Positions 11,118 to 23,214 of a stretch of 64,000 nt of DNA are shown piece by piece. A program made the translations under genes and the position numbers. The notes beneath the pieces were generated by a model. The model was not told the DNA's origin, did no database searches, and worked only from the letters and a program-made list of their open reading frames with translations. The stretch is from Thermothielavioides terrestris NRRL 8126 (Eukaryota; Ascomycota; Sordariomycetes; Sordariales; Chaetomiaceae), in contig NC_016458.1 in the NCBI RefSeq assembly GCF_000226115.1, positions 7,412,001 to 7,476,000 on the forward strand, in the 5' to 3' direction. Numbering within the stretch: position 1 is the first letter of the stretch; each line of letters opens with the position of its first letter.

Positions 11118-11535
11118 ATGCCGTGGCTGTCCATCATCGGCATCGGCGGCTCGCGCTTCGCGTTCTCCACTGACAACGCAACCGTACTGAAAGGCTACGA
11201 GGTATGGGAAAGCGGGAGGCGGCGGGCGTATTGAGAAGAGAGCTGCGAGGAATCCTTGGCTACTGAAGCTATCATCTACAAAACATCTTGGTGACCACCC
11301 ACGCGTCCTCCGATGTTTCGGTCTTGGTCTCCAGGAGATCCATTCTGGCATCCACTCGCCGCGCCTGGCGCTCACACCGCTGGGCAACGTGCGGCAATTT
11401 ATTCGGGCGATTACGGCGCTTCCCGAAGCCGTGTGTCTGCAGATGGCCTGGGATGTTGCCGCCGGTCTGGAATAGTTACGTGCATGCGCGGGGCGTGGTG
11501 CAGCTCGGATCTGAGCTGCCTGCCGGGTTGTGTTG
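11118..11535 (+). pseudogene. Broken protein-kinase-like gene
   Basis: A kinase N-lobe and start of C-lobe can be followed by switching frames. It begins MPWLSIIGIGGSRFAFSTDN and continues VLKGYEVW, with the ATP-site lysine in LKGYE. A TGA follows near 11234. A helix-C-like stretch ATEAIIYK then runs into a frameshift near 11281. The next frame gives HPRVLRCFG, then SPRLALTPLGNVRQFIRA, then LQMAWDVAAGLE before a TAG near 11474. Another shift gives YVHARGVVQ, the place of the catalytic loop, and then the homology dies at about 11535. The order and spacing match the fungal kinase family with a YVHARGVVHCDLSCRN-type loop. Two or more frameshifts and two stops make a working product very unlikely. 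Confidence 0.75.
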
Positions 11536-11927
11536 AGACGAAACACACTCACGATGAGAGGAGGTAAGTAGTTGCAACCACTGGGATGAATCTAGAACAT
11601 ACTATTATACACATATGTATACATACATACAGCGTTCAAAACATACACAATCTATCTAACCAAACATCAACCCAACGAAAAACAAATACATATACCACCC
11701 GTACGCCACCGCCCACTAAACGTATCACAAACATCATCATCATGATCCAGCGGCGCGAGCCGTTACGGTCTAGTACGACAGATACAAATCCTTTAGTCTA
11801 GCTAAAAAGCGAGCATCGGTGATGACCCATGCCACACATATTTTCCGTTCCGTATATATGAGAAAAAGATCAGACAACAGCATGGGAAAATCGGCAAGCA
11901 CAAGAACGGTTTGCAAAACTGAATATC
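11536..11927. other. 3' interval of the pyrimidine gene
   Basis: AT-rich low-complexity sequence with short ACAT/ATAC runs. No gene seen. It should contain the 3' untranslated region of the minus-strand gene that ends at 11928. Confidence 0.4.
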
Positions 11928-14900
11928 TCACGACATGACCAGCGCAAGCAGAGCCATGCGACAGTAGAGACCATATCTCATCTGCAACACGCCTGTCAGC
12001 AACAACCAGGCCACTTCATCTGGCAGACACCACTCACTCATCCCCCTCACCCCGTCAGGGGAGAGAGAGATGGAGGGGAGGGAAAAGGGGGGCGGGGGGA
12101 AGGGGGGTTAAAGCGGGGAACGAGAACTCACCTGTCTGAAATAGGCGGCGCGCTGGTCAAAATCGACCTCCTCGGCGACCTCCTCGTTGCGCGGCAGCGG
12201 GTGCAGCACGATCATGGAGCTCTTGGCGTGCTTGAGGGTGCCGTAGTCGACGCGGTACGCGTGCTTGACGGCCTCGTAGGCGGCGAGGGAGGGGAAGCGC
12301 TCGCGCTGGATGCGCGTGCAGTACAGCACGTCGGTGCGGCCGAGGATGGCGGGCGTCAGCGTCTCCGACTCGCCGATGAGCTGGCCGGCGTCGACGAGCT
12401 GCTGGCGCACCGAGGCGGGAAGCGCGAGCGCCTGCGGCGCCACCAGCTGCACCTTGACCTGGTAGTGACGCAGCAGCGCCACGAGCGAGTGCACCGGCCG
12501 CCCGTACAGCAGGTCGCCCACGAAGGTGATGGTCAGGCCCTGCATCGTTCCGAGCTCCTCGCGGATCGTGAAGAGGTCGAGGAAGGCCTGCGTCGGGTGC
12601 TCCTTGCTGCCGTTGCCGCCGTTGATGACGGGGACGGGGCTGTACTTCTTGGCGATGTCGACGCACTTCTCGTCCGGGTGGCGGAGCACCACCGCGTCGC
12701 CGTAGCAGGCGAGCGTCCGCAGCGTGTCCTGGAGCGTCTCGCCCTTCTGGACGGACGAGGTCGATGTCGTGACGGCGATGGTCCTGCCGCCTAGGCGCTG
12801 CATGGCCGCATCAAACGAGGCCGAAGTCCTGGTCGACGGCTCGTAGAACAGGGTGCACAGCACGCGGCCCTTGAGGATGTCGAGGACACCCTCCCTCTGG
12901 ACGCCGAGGCGCATCTCCTGCGCAATGTTGAAGAGCAGGTGCAGGTCCGCACGCGTGTACTGCGTGACGGACAGCACGTGAGACTTCTTGAAGGAGGACG
13001 GCGCAGAAAGCATCTCCTGCAGCGGTGAGATGGTTGGCTGCGTGGTCAACGGAAGAGTGACATCCTCCACGACAGGCACCCGAGCCGCGGCGGCAAGGGC
13101 CGCTGCGGCGCTCTCAGCGGCCTTCGACCTGCCAGACACCGACCGAACGCCGGCCAGGCTCTGGCGACGCTCATCCACCACCGGCGACATGGGGTGGTGG
13201 ATGGGTCGGACTGCCGGCGACGTCATGGCAACCGTCGGAGGCGCTGCCCCGTGCGTGGACATGTCGTTGCCCCTGGGCGGAACCGCGAGCATGGAGCCAT
13301 CGAGGCAGACGACCTGGTCCTGGAAGGTTACCCGCTGAACCGCGGCCTTCATGACCTTGCCCGCAAAAGGCGACCAAGCGTCGGCGACCTTCAGCGTGTA
13401 TGGGCGGTCAATCTCCGCCTCGAGGTACGCACCGACCTGGTCATGCAGCTCGAAGATCTCCCTCGGGTTGTCGTGCAGACGGGTCTTGACATCCTCAATC
13501 GTCAGCTTGCCGTCGGCGACCGAAGTGAGGAGGAGCGGCAGGGCATCGGCAATGCCAACGGCCACACCGGTCGGCTGCTTCAGGAAGTGGGCGAGCTGGT
13601 AGGGCAGGCTGCCGATGGAGAAGACATCGATCGTCTCCAGGTGCTCCCACAGGGCGGCCTGGTCCTCGGCCGTCGGTAGGAACTGGCAGCCGGGGTAGTC
13701 CTTCTGCGACAGGTACAGCGAGTAGATGCAGACATCGCAGGTAACCTTCATCCCCTTCTGCTTGCCCAGTGCGATGAGTTTGATGTCCTCCTTGATCGTC
13801 ACCGCCGTGACGTGGATCCGGCGGTTGTGCAGGCTGGCAAGCAGGAGGATCGAGGCCAGGTCCGTGGTCCTCGCGTCCGTAATGATGGGCTTGTGCGTTG
13901 GCCAAGCCTCGAAGTGCGCCTGCACGGCAGCGACCTTGCTGATGTTGTCCGAGAGGTGATTGAACGGGATGAACAGCGATCCGACCTCGCCGGCGGCATG
14001 GCTGATCTGGTGGGCGTTGTCCGAGGTGGCCGTGATGGATAGGTTGAAGTCGCAATACGCGCCTCGCTTGCCGTTCTGCTGGGCGATCTTGAGCGACTTC
14101 ACATCCGAGATGGAGCCGTCCTTGGCAACCGGCATGACGCGGATCATGCTGAAGCCGCTAGCGGCTGAAGCCTTGGTCACGCGCTCGAGATCGTCGCTAT
14201 CTCTGGAGACGAGACCGGGCACGAACGCGGCAATATTGACCAAGCCTGGCAGCTGGATCGCGCGGTGGCTCGTCTGGTAATCGCGCAAGCCGACGTCGAG
14301 CTCGAAGTGCCTGGCAAGGGCTTCCACCAGAATCTTGGCGTTCTTGACGTTGGTGACGAGAGGGATCTGGTAATCGACGGCCATGCGGCGAGTCCGGTAA
14401 CCCTTGCTCACGTAGTTGGCCGGGCGCCTGTACTTGTTGTTGGAGGGCAGGTTGATATACAGGTCGATCATGTTATTGGCCAGGTGCTGCGTGAGCGAGT
14501 ACTCGGACTTCTGGTCATCCTCTTCCTTGCCGAGCACCTCGAGGTACTGCACCTGCACGCCGTGGCTGCCGAGGAAGTCGGCGGTTCCGGCCGTCGCGAA
14601 GAGCTTGTAGCCCATCTCCTGCAGCTTCTTGACCGAGGGCAGCATCTCCTCCTTGTCCTTGTAGGAGCCGATGGAGAGCAGGATGTTGTTCTTGGGAATC
14701 TTGAAGCCCGTCGACAGCAGAGCCTTGAGGTACGCCTCGTACTTGTCGGCGCCGAACGAAGCGACCTCGCCCGTCGACGCCATCTCGACGCCGAGTACGG
14801 GGTCGGCGCCAGACAGACGCGCGAAGCTGAACTGGGGCACTTTGACGCCGACGGCGTTGGTAGGGCGGTCGATCTTCGGATATTCCTCGAAAGGAATGTT

Positions 14901-17900
14901 CATGATCGCCTTGGTAGCCATCTCGATCAGGTCCACACCCATGACCTTGGAAACGAACGGGAAGGATCGCGAGGCGCGCACATTGCACTCGATCACCTTG
15001 ATGTCGTTGTCCTTGGCGATGAACTGGATGTTGAAGGGACCGGTGACGTTAAGCGCGTCGCCGATCTTGCGGGTCGCGTCCTCGATGCGCTGGATGGTCG
15101 TCTGCTCCAAGTCCTGCGGTGGCAAGATGAGCGTGGCATCACCCGAGTGGACACCGGCGTTCTCGACGTGCTCCGAAATGAAGTGGCACACGACCTTGCC
15201 GTCCTTGGCCACGGCGTCCATCTCAATCTCCTTGGCATTCTCGATGTACTTGGTAATGACGACGGGATGCTCGGGAGACACGTCGGCGGCTTGTTGCAGG
15301 TAACTCTGCAGGTCGCCCTCCGAGTAGACCGTGTTCATGGCGGCACCCGACAGCACGTACGACGGCCGCACCAGCACGGGATACGAGACCTTCTGGCAGA
15401 AGGCCCTGGCGTCCTCGAAGCTCGTTAGCTCCTTCCAGGTCGGCTGGTCAACGCCAATCCGATCCAACATGCGCGAGAACTTGTACCGGTTCTCGGCCGT
15501 GTCGATCATCTCGGGCGAAGTGCCCAGAACGCGAACGCCAGCACGCAGCAGCGGAAGAGCGATGTTGTTGGGCGTCTGTCCGCCCATGGCTCCCAGGACT
15601 CCGCTAGAAGACTCAGCCTCGTAGATGTCCAGCACCGTCTCGAGGTCGAGGTTGTCGAAGTAGAGCTTGTCGGCTTCGTCGTAATCGGTGCTCACGGTCT
15701 CGGGGTTTACCTGAAAGAGAGACGTGGTTAGCAATCTCTTGTGTCCAAAAAATCTTATGCCAGAACGAGAGATGTTGCTCGAAAAGAGGAACGGTGACGT
15801 GGCACACGTACATTCACCATGATGGTCTTGTGGCCGGTCTCGCGAAGCGTGCGGATCGCCCGGACGGAGCACCAGTCGAACTCGACGGAGGAGCCGATGC
15901 GGTACACGCCGGAGCCGAGCACCATGACGCCGTGGTCGTCGAAGGAGACGTCGTGCTCACTGGCGTTGTAGGTGAGGTACAGGTAGTTGGTGTAAGCGGG
16001 GAACTCGGCGGCGACGGTGTCGACCTGCTTCACGAAGGGGGTGATGCCGGCTTCGAGACGCATGCCGCGCACGGCGAGCTCGGTAGAGCCCCAGAACTTG
16101 GCGATCTGGCGGTCGCAGAACCCGAGCTGCTTGGCGTGGAGGAGCATGCCAGGCCGCAGGGCGCCGCCGGCGGCCTTGAGCTCCTTCATCTTCTCGGCGA
16201 AATCGTTCAGGCCCTTCAACCGGTCGAGGAACCACTTGTCGATTTTGGTCAGATCCCAGATCCGCTCGACCGAATAGCCAGCGGCCATGGCGTTGGCAAT
16301 GGCAAAAAGGCGCTGGTCCGACGGGGTCTGGAGCTCGTCGTCGATTGACATTAGAGCCGGTGTCTCGTTGAAGCCGAGGTTGCGGTAGTCGATGGCCCGG
16401 ATGGCCTTCTGAATCGCCTCCTCGAAGGTCCTGCCAATGCTCATAACCTCGCCGACGCTCTTCATGGAAGACCCAAGCTGGGTGGAGACGCGGGTGAACT
16501 TCTTCAGGTCCCAGCGGGGCATCTTGACGACGACGTAGTCGAGCGAGGGCTCGAAGCAGGCGCACGTCACCTTGGTGACGGAGTTCTTGATCTCCTTCAG
16601 GGGAATTCCGAGACCGAGCTTGGCAGCGATGAATGCGAGAGGGTAGCCGGTGGCCTTGGAGGCCAAGGCGGAGGACCGGGACAGTCTGGCGTTGACCTCG
16701 ATGATGCAGTACTCCTTCGAGAAGGGGTTCAGGGCGTACTGGATGTTGCACTCGCCGACGACGCCCAAGTGGCGGATGACGTTGACGGCCGTGGTACGGA
16801 GCATGTTGTAGTCCTCGTCCGAGAGCGTCTGGGAGGGGGCGACGACGATCGAATCGCCAGTGTGGATGCCGAGGGGATCGAAATTCTCCATGTTGCACAC
16901 GGTGATGCAGTTGTCCTGGCAATCCCTGACCACCTCGTACTCGATCTCTTTCCAGCCCTTCATGCTGCGCTCGATCAGAACCTGGGGGCTGGCGGCAAAG
17001 GCCTTGTTGCACAGATCTAGCAGCTCGGCTTCGTTGTTGGCGAAGCCGCTGCCGAGACCACCAAGGGCATACGCGGCACGAACGATGACGGGGAAGCCGA
17101 TGTCCTTCACGACCCGCAGGGCCTCGTCAACGTTGCAGGCCGAGGCCGACTTAGCGCACTTTTCGCCTATCGAGTCCATGCTGCGAGCGAAGAGCTCGCG
17201 GTCCTCGGTGGTGATGATGGTGTCGATCGGCGTGCCGAGGACCTTGACACCGAGTTTCTCAAATTCGTCCCTGAGCTGGATGCCCACCTGCAGGGCGGTC
17301 TGGCCGCCAAAGGTGCAGTAGATGGCATCCGGCTTTTCGTAGACGATGACTTTGCGCACGAACTCGGCGTTGACGGGGAGGAAGTAAACCTTGTCGGCGA
17401 GGCCCTTGGAGGTCTGGATGGTGGCGATGTTGGGGTTGATGAGGACGGTGTAGATGCCCTCTTCCTTCAGCGCCTTGATCGCCTGACTGCCGGAGTAGTC
17501 GAACTCGCCGGCCTGGCCAATGCTGAGACCACCGCTGCCGAGAACGAGGACCTTCTTGACGGAAACGCGGGGGTGCAGCCGGTTGTTCTCCTCGACGGTG
17601 CCGCCGGGGAACTGGACGGCTTTCTGCAGCAGGGTGCTGTCAGCAGCGCACCCCAAGACGGTCTGGATGAAGACGTCAAAGAGGAACTCGGTGTCTCGCG
17701 GGCCGGGGGTGCTCTCCGGGTGGAACTGGACGCTGAAGTGCGGCCGATCGACGTGCATGATACCCTCGTTGCTGCCGTCGTTGGCGTTGACGAACAGCTC
17801 CTGCCACCCGGTGGGCAGGGTGGCGGCGTCGACGGCGTAGCCGTGGTTCTGAGAAGTGATGTGACACTTGCCCGTCACCATGCTGGTGCACGGGATGTTG

Positions 17901-18972
17901 TGGCCACGGTTACCGAATTTGAGCTTGATGGTCTGGGCTCCCGCGGCGCGAGCGAGCAGCTGGTGGCCTAGGCAGATGCCGAAGATCGGCGTCCGGTTCT
18001 CCGACAGGGCTGCGGCGACACGGTTGACCGTCGTCTCCACGATGGCCGGGTCGCCGGGCCCGTTGGAGATGAACAAGCCGTCGTAGGTCTCGGCGCGGAA
18101 GTCGTAGTCCCAGGGGCAGACCAGGACTTCGACGCCGCGCTTGAGGAAGCACCTCAGCTGGTTGTATTTCATACCAACGTCGAGACATAGAATGCGGAGC
18201 GGGCGTCCCGATGGGTGCTTCAGGGCGGAGGCCTGGGGCGGCCGGTACAGCTTCGGCGCCTTGATGGAAACTGGGCAGGGTAGTCAGCACAACCACCAGG
18301 CCCAGGTTTTTCCACCACATCCTACTGTGACTCACCCTCTGCTACAAGGTTCTTCTCGTTGGGGTTGACCCAGTCGATCGACTCGAAGAATGGCCTCCAG
18401 TCGCCCATCTTGCCAGGCAGCGCCAAACCCTCAGCGTCGCCATTGACACCGTCGACCAGGTCCTGTTTCTCCAGTAGCATGCGGCCAAGCATGCTGCCTT
18501 TCTCGCTGATGCGCTTCGTCAGTGCGCGGGTGTCGACGCCATACATGGCTGGGATGCCCTGCTCCTTCAGCCATGTTCCGAGGGACGAAGTGGCGAGGAA
18601 GTGTGAGTAGTCCTCGCCCGCGTAGGTGGCCGTCACGAGGCCGGCGATGTGGATTTGCGACGACTCGAAGTGGGCGGGCAGGTCGCCGAGGAGCTCATCG
18701 AGCGCGTCCCTTGGCGGGACGCCGTAGTTGCCGACGAGCGGGAAGGTGATGACGAGGATCTGGCCGCGATATGAGGGGTCGGTGATGGCCTCCGGGTACC
18801 CCACCATGCCGGTCTGGAAGACTAGCTCGCCAGCGATGCTCTTGGGCGCGCCGAAGCTGTAACCCTGGTAGGCCGAGCCGTCCTCGAGCTCAAGGGTGAC
18901 CAGCCCCTGGGACTCGGCGTGGGCGACGCGCGCCGTGGCCGGCCGGTAGAGCGCAGCCGCCGCAACAGTCAT
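11928..18972 (-). CDS. ura2 / pyr-3 / pyrABCN: Multifunctional CPSase II - ATCase of pyrimidine synthesis
   Basis: This cytosolic enzyme makes carbamoyl phosphate from glutamine, bicarbonate and ATP and passes it to aspartate, the first two steps of UMP synthesis. Four minus-strand exons (18972-18336, 18270-15812, 15710-12132, 11981-11928) give 2242 residues, normal for the fungal family. Glutaminase is about 1-430, with nucleophile C312 in GICLGHQLL and H396/E398 in HPES. The two CPSase synthetase halves span about 455-1370. The UTP-feedback MGS-like domain is about 1370-1500. A DHOase-like domain (about 1510-1800) follows FVPG with LVSRDSDD instead of the metal-binding HxH, so it is inactive, as in yeast Ura2. 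ATCase is about 1930-2242, with [12 protein letters not shown] and [10 protein letters not shown]. The last exon encodes only 17 residues ([17 protein letters not shown]) beyond a 150-bp intron; stopping at exon 3 read-through would mis-end the protein. Confidence 0.96.
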
Positions 18973-19746
18973 TGCGGCCGGAATTGAACGAAATTAGGAA
19001 GAAGAGGGCCGGCAAAGATGGAGGGAGAATGCGGCTGAGAACTGCGTGGCTCTCGTTTGCAGCCACAAATTAGCAATTGCACGTCGCGTGAGAGATGCGA
19101 GTGCGCGAGGCGGGGGTCGTGGAAGGGGTGTGACGAGCGAGCGTGGAGCTCCGGGTCGGCTTGGTGATGCCAGCAGAAGAGAGAGCGAGATCAATCTTCA
19201 CCACTCATAAACCGTCATGATCCAGCCTCTCCAGCACTTCTTCTGCATGGACAAAGAGACAAAAAAGCAGAGCGAAGGGGGTGGCGAGTAAGTTGGCCGT
19301 GACACCAAATTTGTATCGACTTCGGAGGTTGCCCCGCCACAGGCAGAATGGGCTCCTCACCAAAACTTTTTCCAGGGTGTGGGAATTGAGCGTTGAACAG
19401 CTTGGCTGTGAGTTACCGAGTCCGTCAAGTTTTTCTGCCACCGGCCAATCAGCGCGCCGGGGCAGCTGTGGGCGGAGACGCTCGCGTGGGGCTCTCGGCC
19501 GTGGCAGGCAGGGTTCTGCTGCAGCACACTTCGATTCTGTGACCGCCTCTGAGATCGGATTTTTCACCTGAGATCGCCCACTCCTCGCACCTTTGGTGCG
19601 CCGTCAATCCCCCATGGCTCACCCAACTTTTGCGGACGGTGGTCTCTTGGAAAAAGGAGTCTCTTCCGCATCCGATGAATCCAAACACGCCTGTTGTCGA
19701 GTCTGGAAATAAATAAACAAATGGAAAGACTCATGCCTTCCCCTTG
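18973..19746. other. Upstream region of the pyrimidine gene
   Basis: Promoter and leader of the minus-strand gene are expected in the first few hundred bases. No protein-coding signature is seen on either strand. Confidence 0.45.
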
Positions 19747-19825
19747 CGATCCACCCAGGGGTCGAACCTGGAACCTCCTGATTACACCTTCGTAGTCAGA
19801 CGCTCTGCCATTGAGCCAGCGGACC
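19747..19825 (-). tRNA. tRNA-Arg(ACG) with a short intron
   Basis: Read on the minus strand, GGTCCGC pairs with GTGGATC (two G-U pairs) as the acceptor stem. The D stem is GCTC/GAGC. The anticodon stem TCTGA pairs with TCAGG around a 14-nt loop CTACGAAGGTGTAA. The variable loop has 5 nt, and the T arm is CCAGG-TTCGACC-CCTGG. A normal 7-nt loop is restored by removing 7 nt (such as AGGTGTA) after position 37, leaving anticodon ACG behind T33. CCA is not encoded; the discriminator is G. The B-box GGTTCGACCCC is intact. The intron length is an inference from the fold. Confidence 0.88.
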
Positions 19826-21153
19826 CGCCATTCAGCTTTGTTGGAAAACGCAGAGATATCCGGGGCTTAAAGAAGCTTGTTTCGACGACAGCGTCGCGTT
19901 CGGAGTGGGTCTGACTGAGGCATGGGTAGGATCAGATGGTGGCCCGTGATTCGAGGTGGGGCTGAGACGCACGGCCCACCACCTAGATATACTCGTGGCA
20001 CCAACCTGCCCCGCGGTTCGAGGCTGCGGTCGAGATAAGTGGGGCGGTGGGGGGGTGCCACGAGTACTAGCAGCGAGTCTCTCATGCCGCTGAGAATCCG
20101 AATCGGCTTCTGGGCATTGTGGAGCCCGGCGGTGCGGTGCGGCGCCGGCCCTGCGGTGCCGGCCCGACCGGACTGGGTCTGGCGCTCACTCCGGTTGCTC
20201 TGTCTACTGCCGATGTTCGTGAACTCGCGGCTGCTCGAAGCAGACACGAAATCCACCTCTGAGCGCCCCCTTGCGGCGGGTCAGAGGTACTGCAGCTACT
20301 CTACTCGCGTCCGGGTAGATTGACAGATAAAGTTAGGGCCCACGCTGTCGCGCTGGGAACTCGGCCTGTCATCGGCTTCCAACCTTCCTTCATCAGGTGT
20401 TGAGTACGGCACCTATGTAGTATTAGCATCCGCACTCAACAGTTCGAATTTCACGGCAGAAGTCGTGCAAGAGTAGGTTGTATGTCCGCCTTGGAGATGC
20501 GCGCTGATGTCCTCTTTCACCTACTCCCTCCTGCGAGATTGTTCCTAGGCGGTTACCGAAGTTGCAGTTACCTAAGGGAGCACCGCTTCGTCGCCCGCCG
20601 CGGGATTGGAGCCGACGAAGAGACGCTACGCTAGTCAGTGGCACACCTGGGCGACGTGGGGGTGAGCTACACACCTGCTGACCGCCGAAGTATGACTCGG
20701 ACAGGGAATCAGCCATCTCCCTCACAGTGTCGCGCTTTCCTGTGCCGAGCGCTATGGTCTTGTGTCCTGCGTACCTCAAGTAGGTACCTCCCATAGCGCG
20801 CCACGGGGGGTTGTCGACATGGTCTCCACTACCATCTTGGAGCACGAACTAGATTATATAGTCGTAGGAGGATGTCCAATTTTCTAAGATCATCACTATG
20901 AAAGTCGCCTAAACGAAATTCTCTTACCTCTTAGAGCACGATATACTTGAGAGAATATCTCTCAACGTAAGAGAACATCTTTAAGAGAAGGGATCATTTT
21001 TAAGAGAAAATATTTTAGGTTGAAGGTTATTTACGGAAGGAGGGATCAACGTACGTTCTTCTTTAAGGGGAAATATTTCGATCTGTCGGACGGTCCCTAG
21101 CTAAGGAGACAAGGAGACAGGCCCTTGGACTATTTCAGCAACTGCTCGCTATA
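19826..21153. other. Gene-free interval, right third AT-rich
   Basis: No protein family is recognisable. A 35-bp dispersed repeat lies at 20791-20825. From about 20845 to 21120 the sequence turns AT-rich with recurring TTTAAGAGAA-like words, suggesting a small RIP-affected remnant next to the MITE pair. Confidence 0.45.
20791..20825 (+). repeat. 35-bp dispersed repeat, copy 1
   Basis: The word ccatagcgcgccacgggggg followed by ttgtcgacatggtct recurs at 60333-60367 with three mismatches, two of them G/A transitions. The surrounding sequence shares only weak similarity, so this may be the conserved core of a longer decayed repeat. Confidence 0.7.
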
Positions 21154-21555
21154 GGCTAGATCTTAAAGAGGTCCTGAAAAGACTAATTTCGGCCAATTGT
21201 CGGCAATATTTTTACAACGTCAATACCCCGCCAAGACCACTATAGGATTTACACTATCGCCAAGGGTTAGTTCGCTAAAGGTATAGAGGGTAGCGCTAGC
21301 CCCCCACTGGTTAGGGTTCGGGTTATAGTTAGGGTATAGGTCAAGGTTAGGGTATAGGTTAACTTCGTTTTTTTTTTTTTTTTTTTTTTTCGATTTGGTT
21401 AAGGTTTCGCAAAGTTGTTGCTACAAGTCTTTACAATTCTTCGTTGTTGATATTGCTCAAAGTCGTAGCGACCCTGCTCCCTTCGTAGCCATTTGTAAAT
21501 ACTTGTAAGCAGTAGGTTCTAAAATTAGTCTTAGCAGGATCTCTTTAAGAATAAC
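21154..21555. mobile_element. MITE copy D, RIP-mutated, interrupted at its right edge
   Basis: Same family as copy A in the same orientation: left end GGCTAGATCTTAAAGAGGTC, right end CTCTTTAAGAATAAC, with the GGTTAGGGTATAGG-type core and a long T tract between. Its apparent flanks are TCGCTATA (21146-21153) and, beyond the neighbouring copy E, CCGCTATG (21982-21989). The two differ by one C/T and one A/G transition. That pairing holds only if copy E landed at the right edge of D after D inserted. Confidence 0.8.
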
Positions 21556-21558
21556 CCA

Positions 21559-21976
21559 GGTTGTGGTTATAAAGGTCCCGCCAAGACTAATTTCAGAGGT
21601 TGCTGCTTATAAGTATTTACAATTGCCATAGGGTAAGCGGGGCCGCGACGACTTAAAGTAACATCGACAATAGTAACATTGACAATGTACAATCGCAAAG
21701 ACTTATAGCAACAACTTTACTAAACCTTAACCAAATCAAAAAAAAAAGAAAACGAAGTTAACCCGTACCCTAACCTTGATCCTTACTCTAACCTTAACCC
21801 GAAACCTAACTAGCGGGGGGCTAGCGCCGCCCCCCGTACCCCCGGCGAACTAACCTGTGGCTAACCTATGGCGATAGTGCAAACCCCTTGGCGGTCTTGG
21901 CGGGGTACTGACGCTGTAAAAACATTGCCGACAATTGGCCGAAATTAGTCTTGGCGGGACCTCTATAACTTCCAGC
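21559..21976. mobile_element. MITE copy E nested beside copy D
   Basis: A 418-bp copy in the opposite orientation, starting GGTTGTGGTTATAAAGGTCC and ending GGGACCTCTATAACTTCCAGC minus its first base. It is flanked by ATAACCCA (21551-21558) and ATAACCCG (21977-21984), an 8-bp duplication with one transition. The left duplication overlaps the terminal bases of copy D, which dates E as the younger insertion. The core carries CCCTAAC-like units, the GGGGGGCTAGCGCC palindromic segment and an A tract. Confidence 0.88.
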
Positions 21977-23214
21977 ATAACCCGCTATGGTCTCTACCTG
22001 TAGGTCGTTCTTGCCTCCTGCAGTGAGTGACCATCTTGTTCGACTCGCCTACCGCGCTTCCTGCTTCCTTAAAGATTTTCTGCTGCCTCCATCATGCTCT
22101 ACCTATTTCTTTCCGCCCGGTCGGTGAGGCAAGTTGCACAGGAAGCAAAACTGGATCGACGTGCAGGCTCGACACATCCATGCGGCACGGAACACAGAAC
22201 GTGGAGGGTTGGTTTGTGGCCTGATAGGCGATGCTGCAAGCCGTGCAGCGACTCGCAGCTCCTCCTTCCGTCCACCATCCACCGTCCACCGAGCCTCCGG
22301 TCATGGGGCCGCTTCACGACGATCTGGCTGGACTTGACAATGGCGGCATCATCTGATCCCAAGTCAGACCACCGCGGGGTAGGGATAGCGAGCGTTATTG
22401 ACCACCTATCCGCTGGAAGGGCAGACTGCGCAGCACAGCATGCCGCGTTCCGTCTGGAGCCGCCAGTTGCAATGCAGTGGAACCCTCGACGCACTCGGCA
22501 AGGCAAGCCGTCTTGGCAGCGCGCCCATCCTCTACCCCGCGATTTGTCGCCACGCCCGCGCAGCATCGGTCCCCCATTCGCCAAGATGCACAAAGCGAAA
22601 GGTCGGCGGTCTGGCGGTGAGCTCTACAAGTACAAGGTAGAGGACAAGAAAGTACGACGGAGACTGGAAGCTCAAGATCCCATCCCCAGGCCTTTTTCTG
22701 GGTGGGGTATTGGCAGGGTGGGAGGCTATCTGGCTGCGTTAGCGCCGCGCAGGGATTCCACAGCTGACCCCCCCTTTATCGACCCCTGGCCTGTCTCAGG
22801 CGTTCAGTTAAGGCAGGCAGTCGAGGCAACGGGCCTTATTAGCCCCGGCCTGCCGCCCGCACTCTCCGTCGCCGACCTCCTGGCACTCCCAATCGCGCTT
22901 TACGCGCCCCCTGTTTTCCCTTCTACTCGGGAGGCCCGTCGACGGAATTGGAGAGGCCTGGAGGAAGGCAAGATGTCCTGCTAACACGCCAATTGCTGCT
23001 GTCGGACAGCGCAGTGGTGCCTATCTAGGGCGCGGCAGACCGCGTTCTACTGTGTGACCATCCGCCTCTGCTCTTGAACCCCTCCTCCCGCCCCCTCCAG
23101 GGACGCCGACCCTCCTCATTCTCTGTCCACTCCCATGGCGTCTAGACTTCTGAACTGACGCGCTGCCGCACGGCCTGAACTGACGCGCTGGGGCACGCTC
23201 AGCCCGACCAGAGG
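21977..23214. other. Upstream region of the TRP channel gene
   Basis: A long frame is open at 22094-22984 on the plus strand, but its peptide has no recognisable domain, and overlapping frames are open on the other strand. I read it as leader/promoter sequence. Pyrimidine-rich stretches near 23080-23140 are consistent with a fungal promoter. Confidence 0.4.

Noticed and set aside
12201..15428. Long plus-strand frames opposite the CPSase-ATCase gene
   Set aside because: Antisense shadows of a highly biased, well-identified coding region.
22094..22984. 296-codon plus-strand frame before the channel gene
   Set aside because: No domain, mixed low-complexity composition and overlapping frames on the other strand; more likely leader or promoter sequence.
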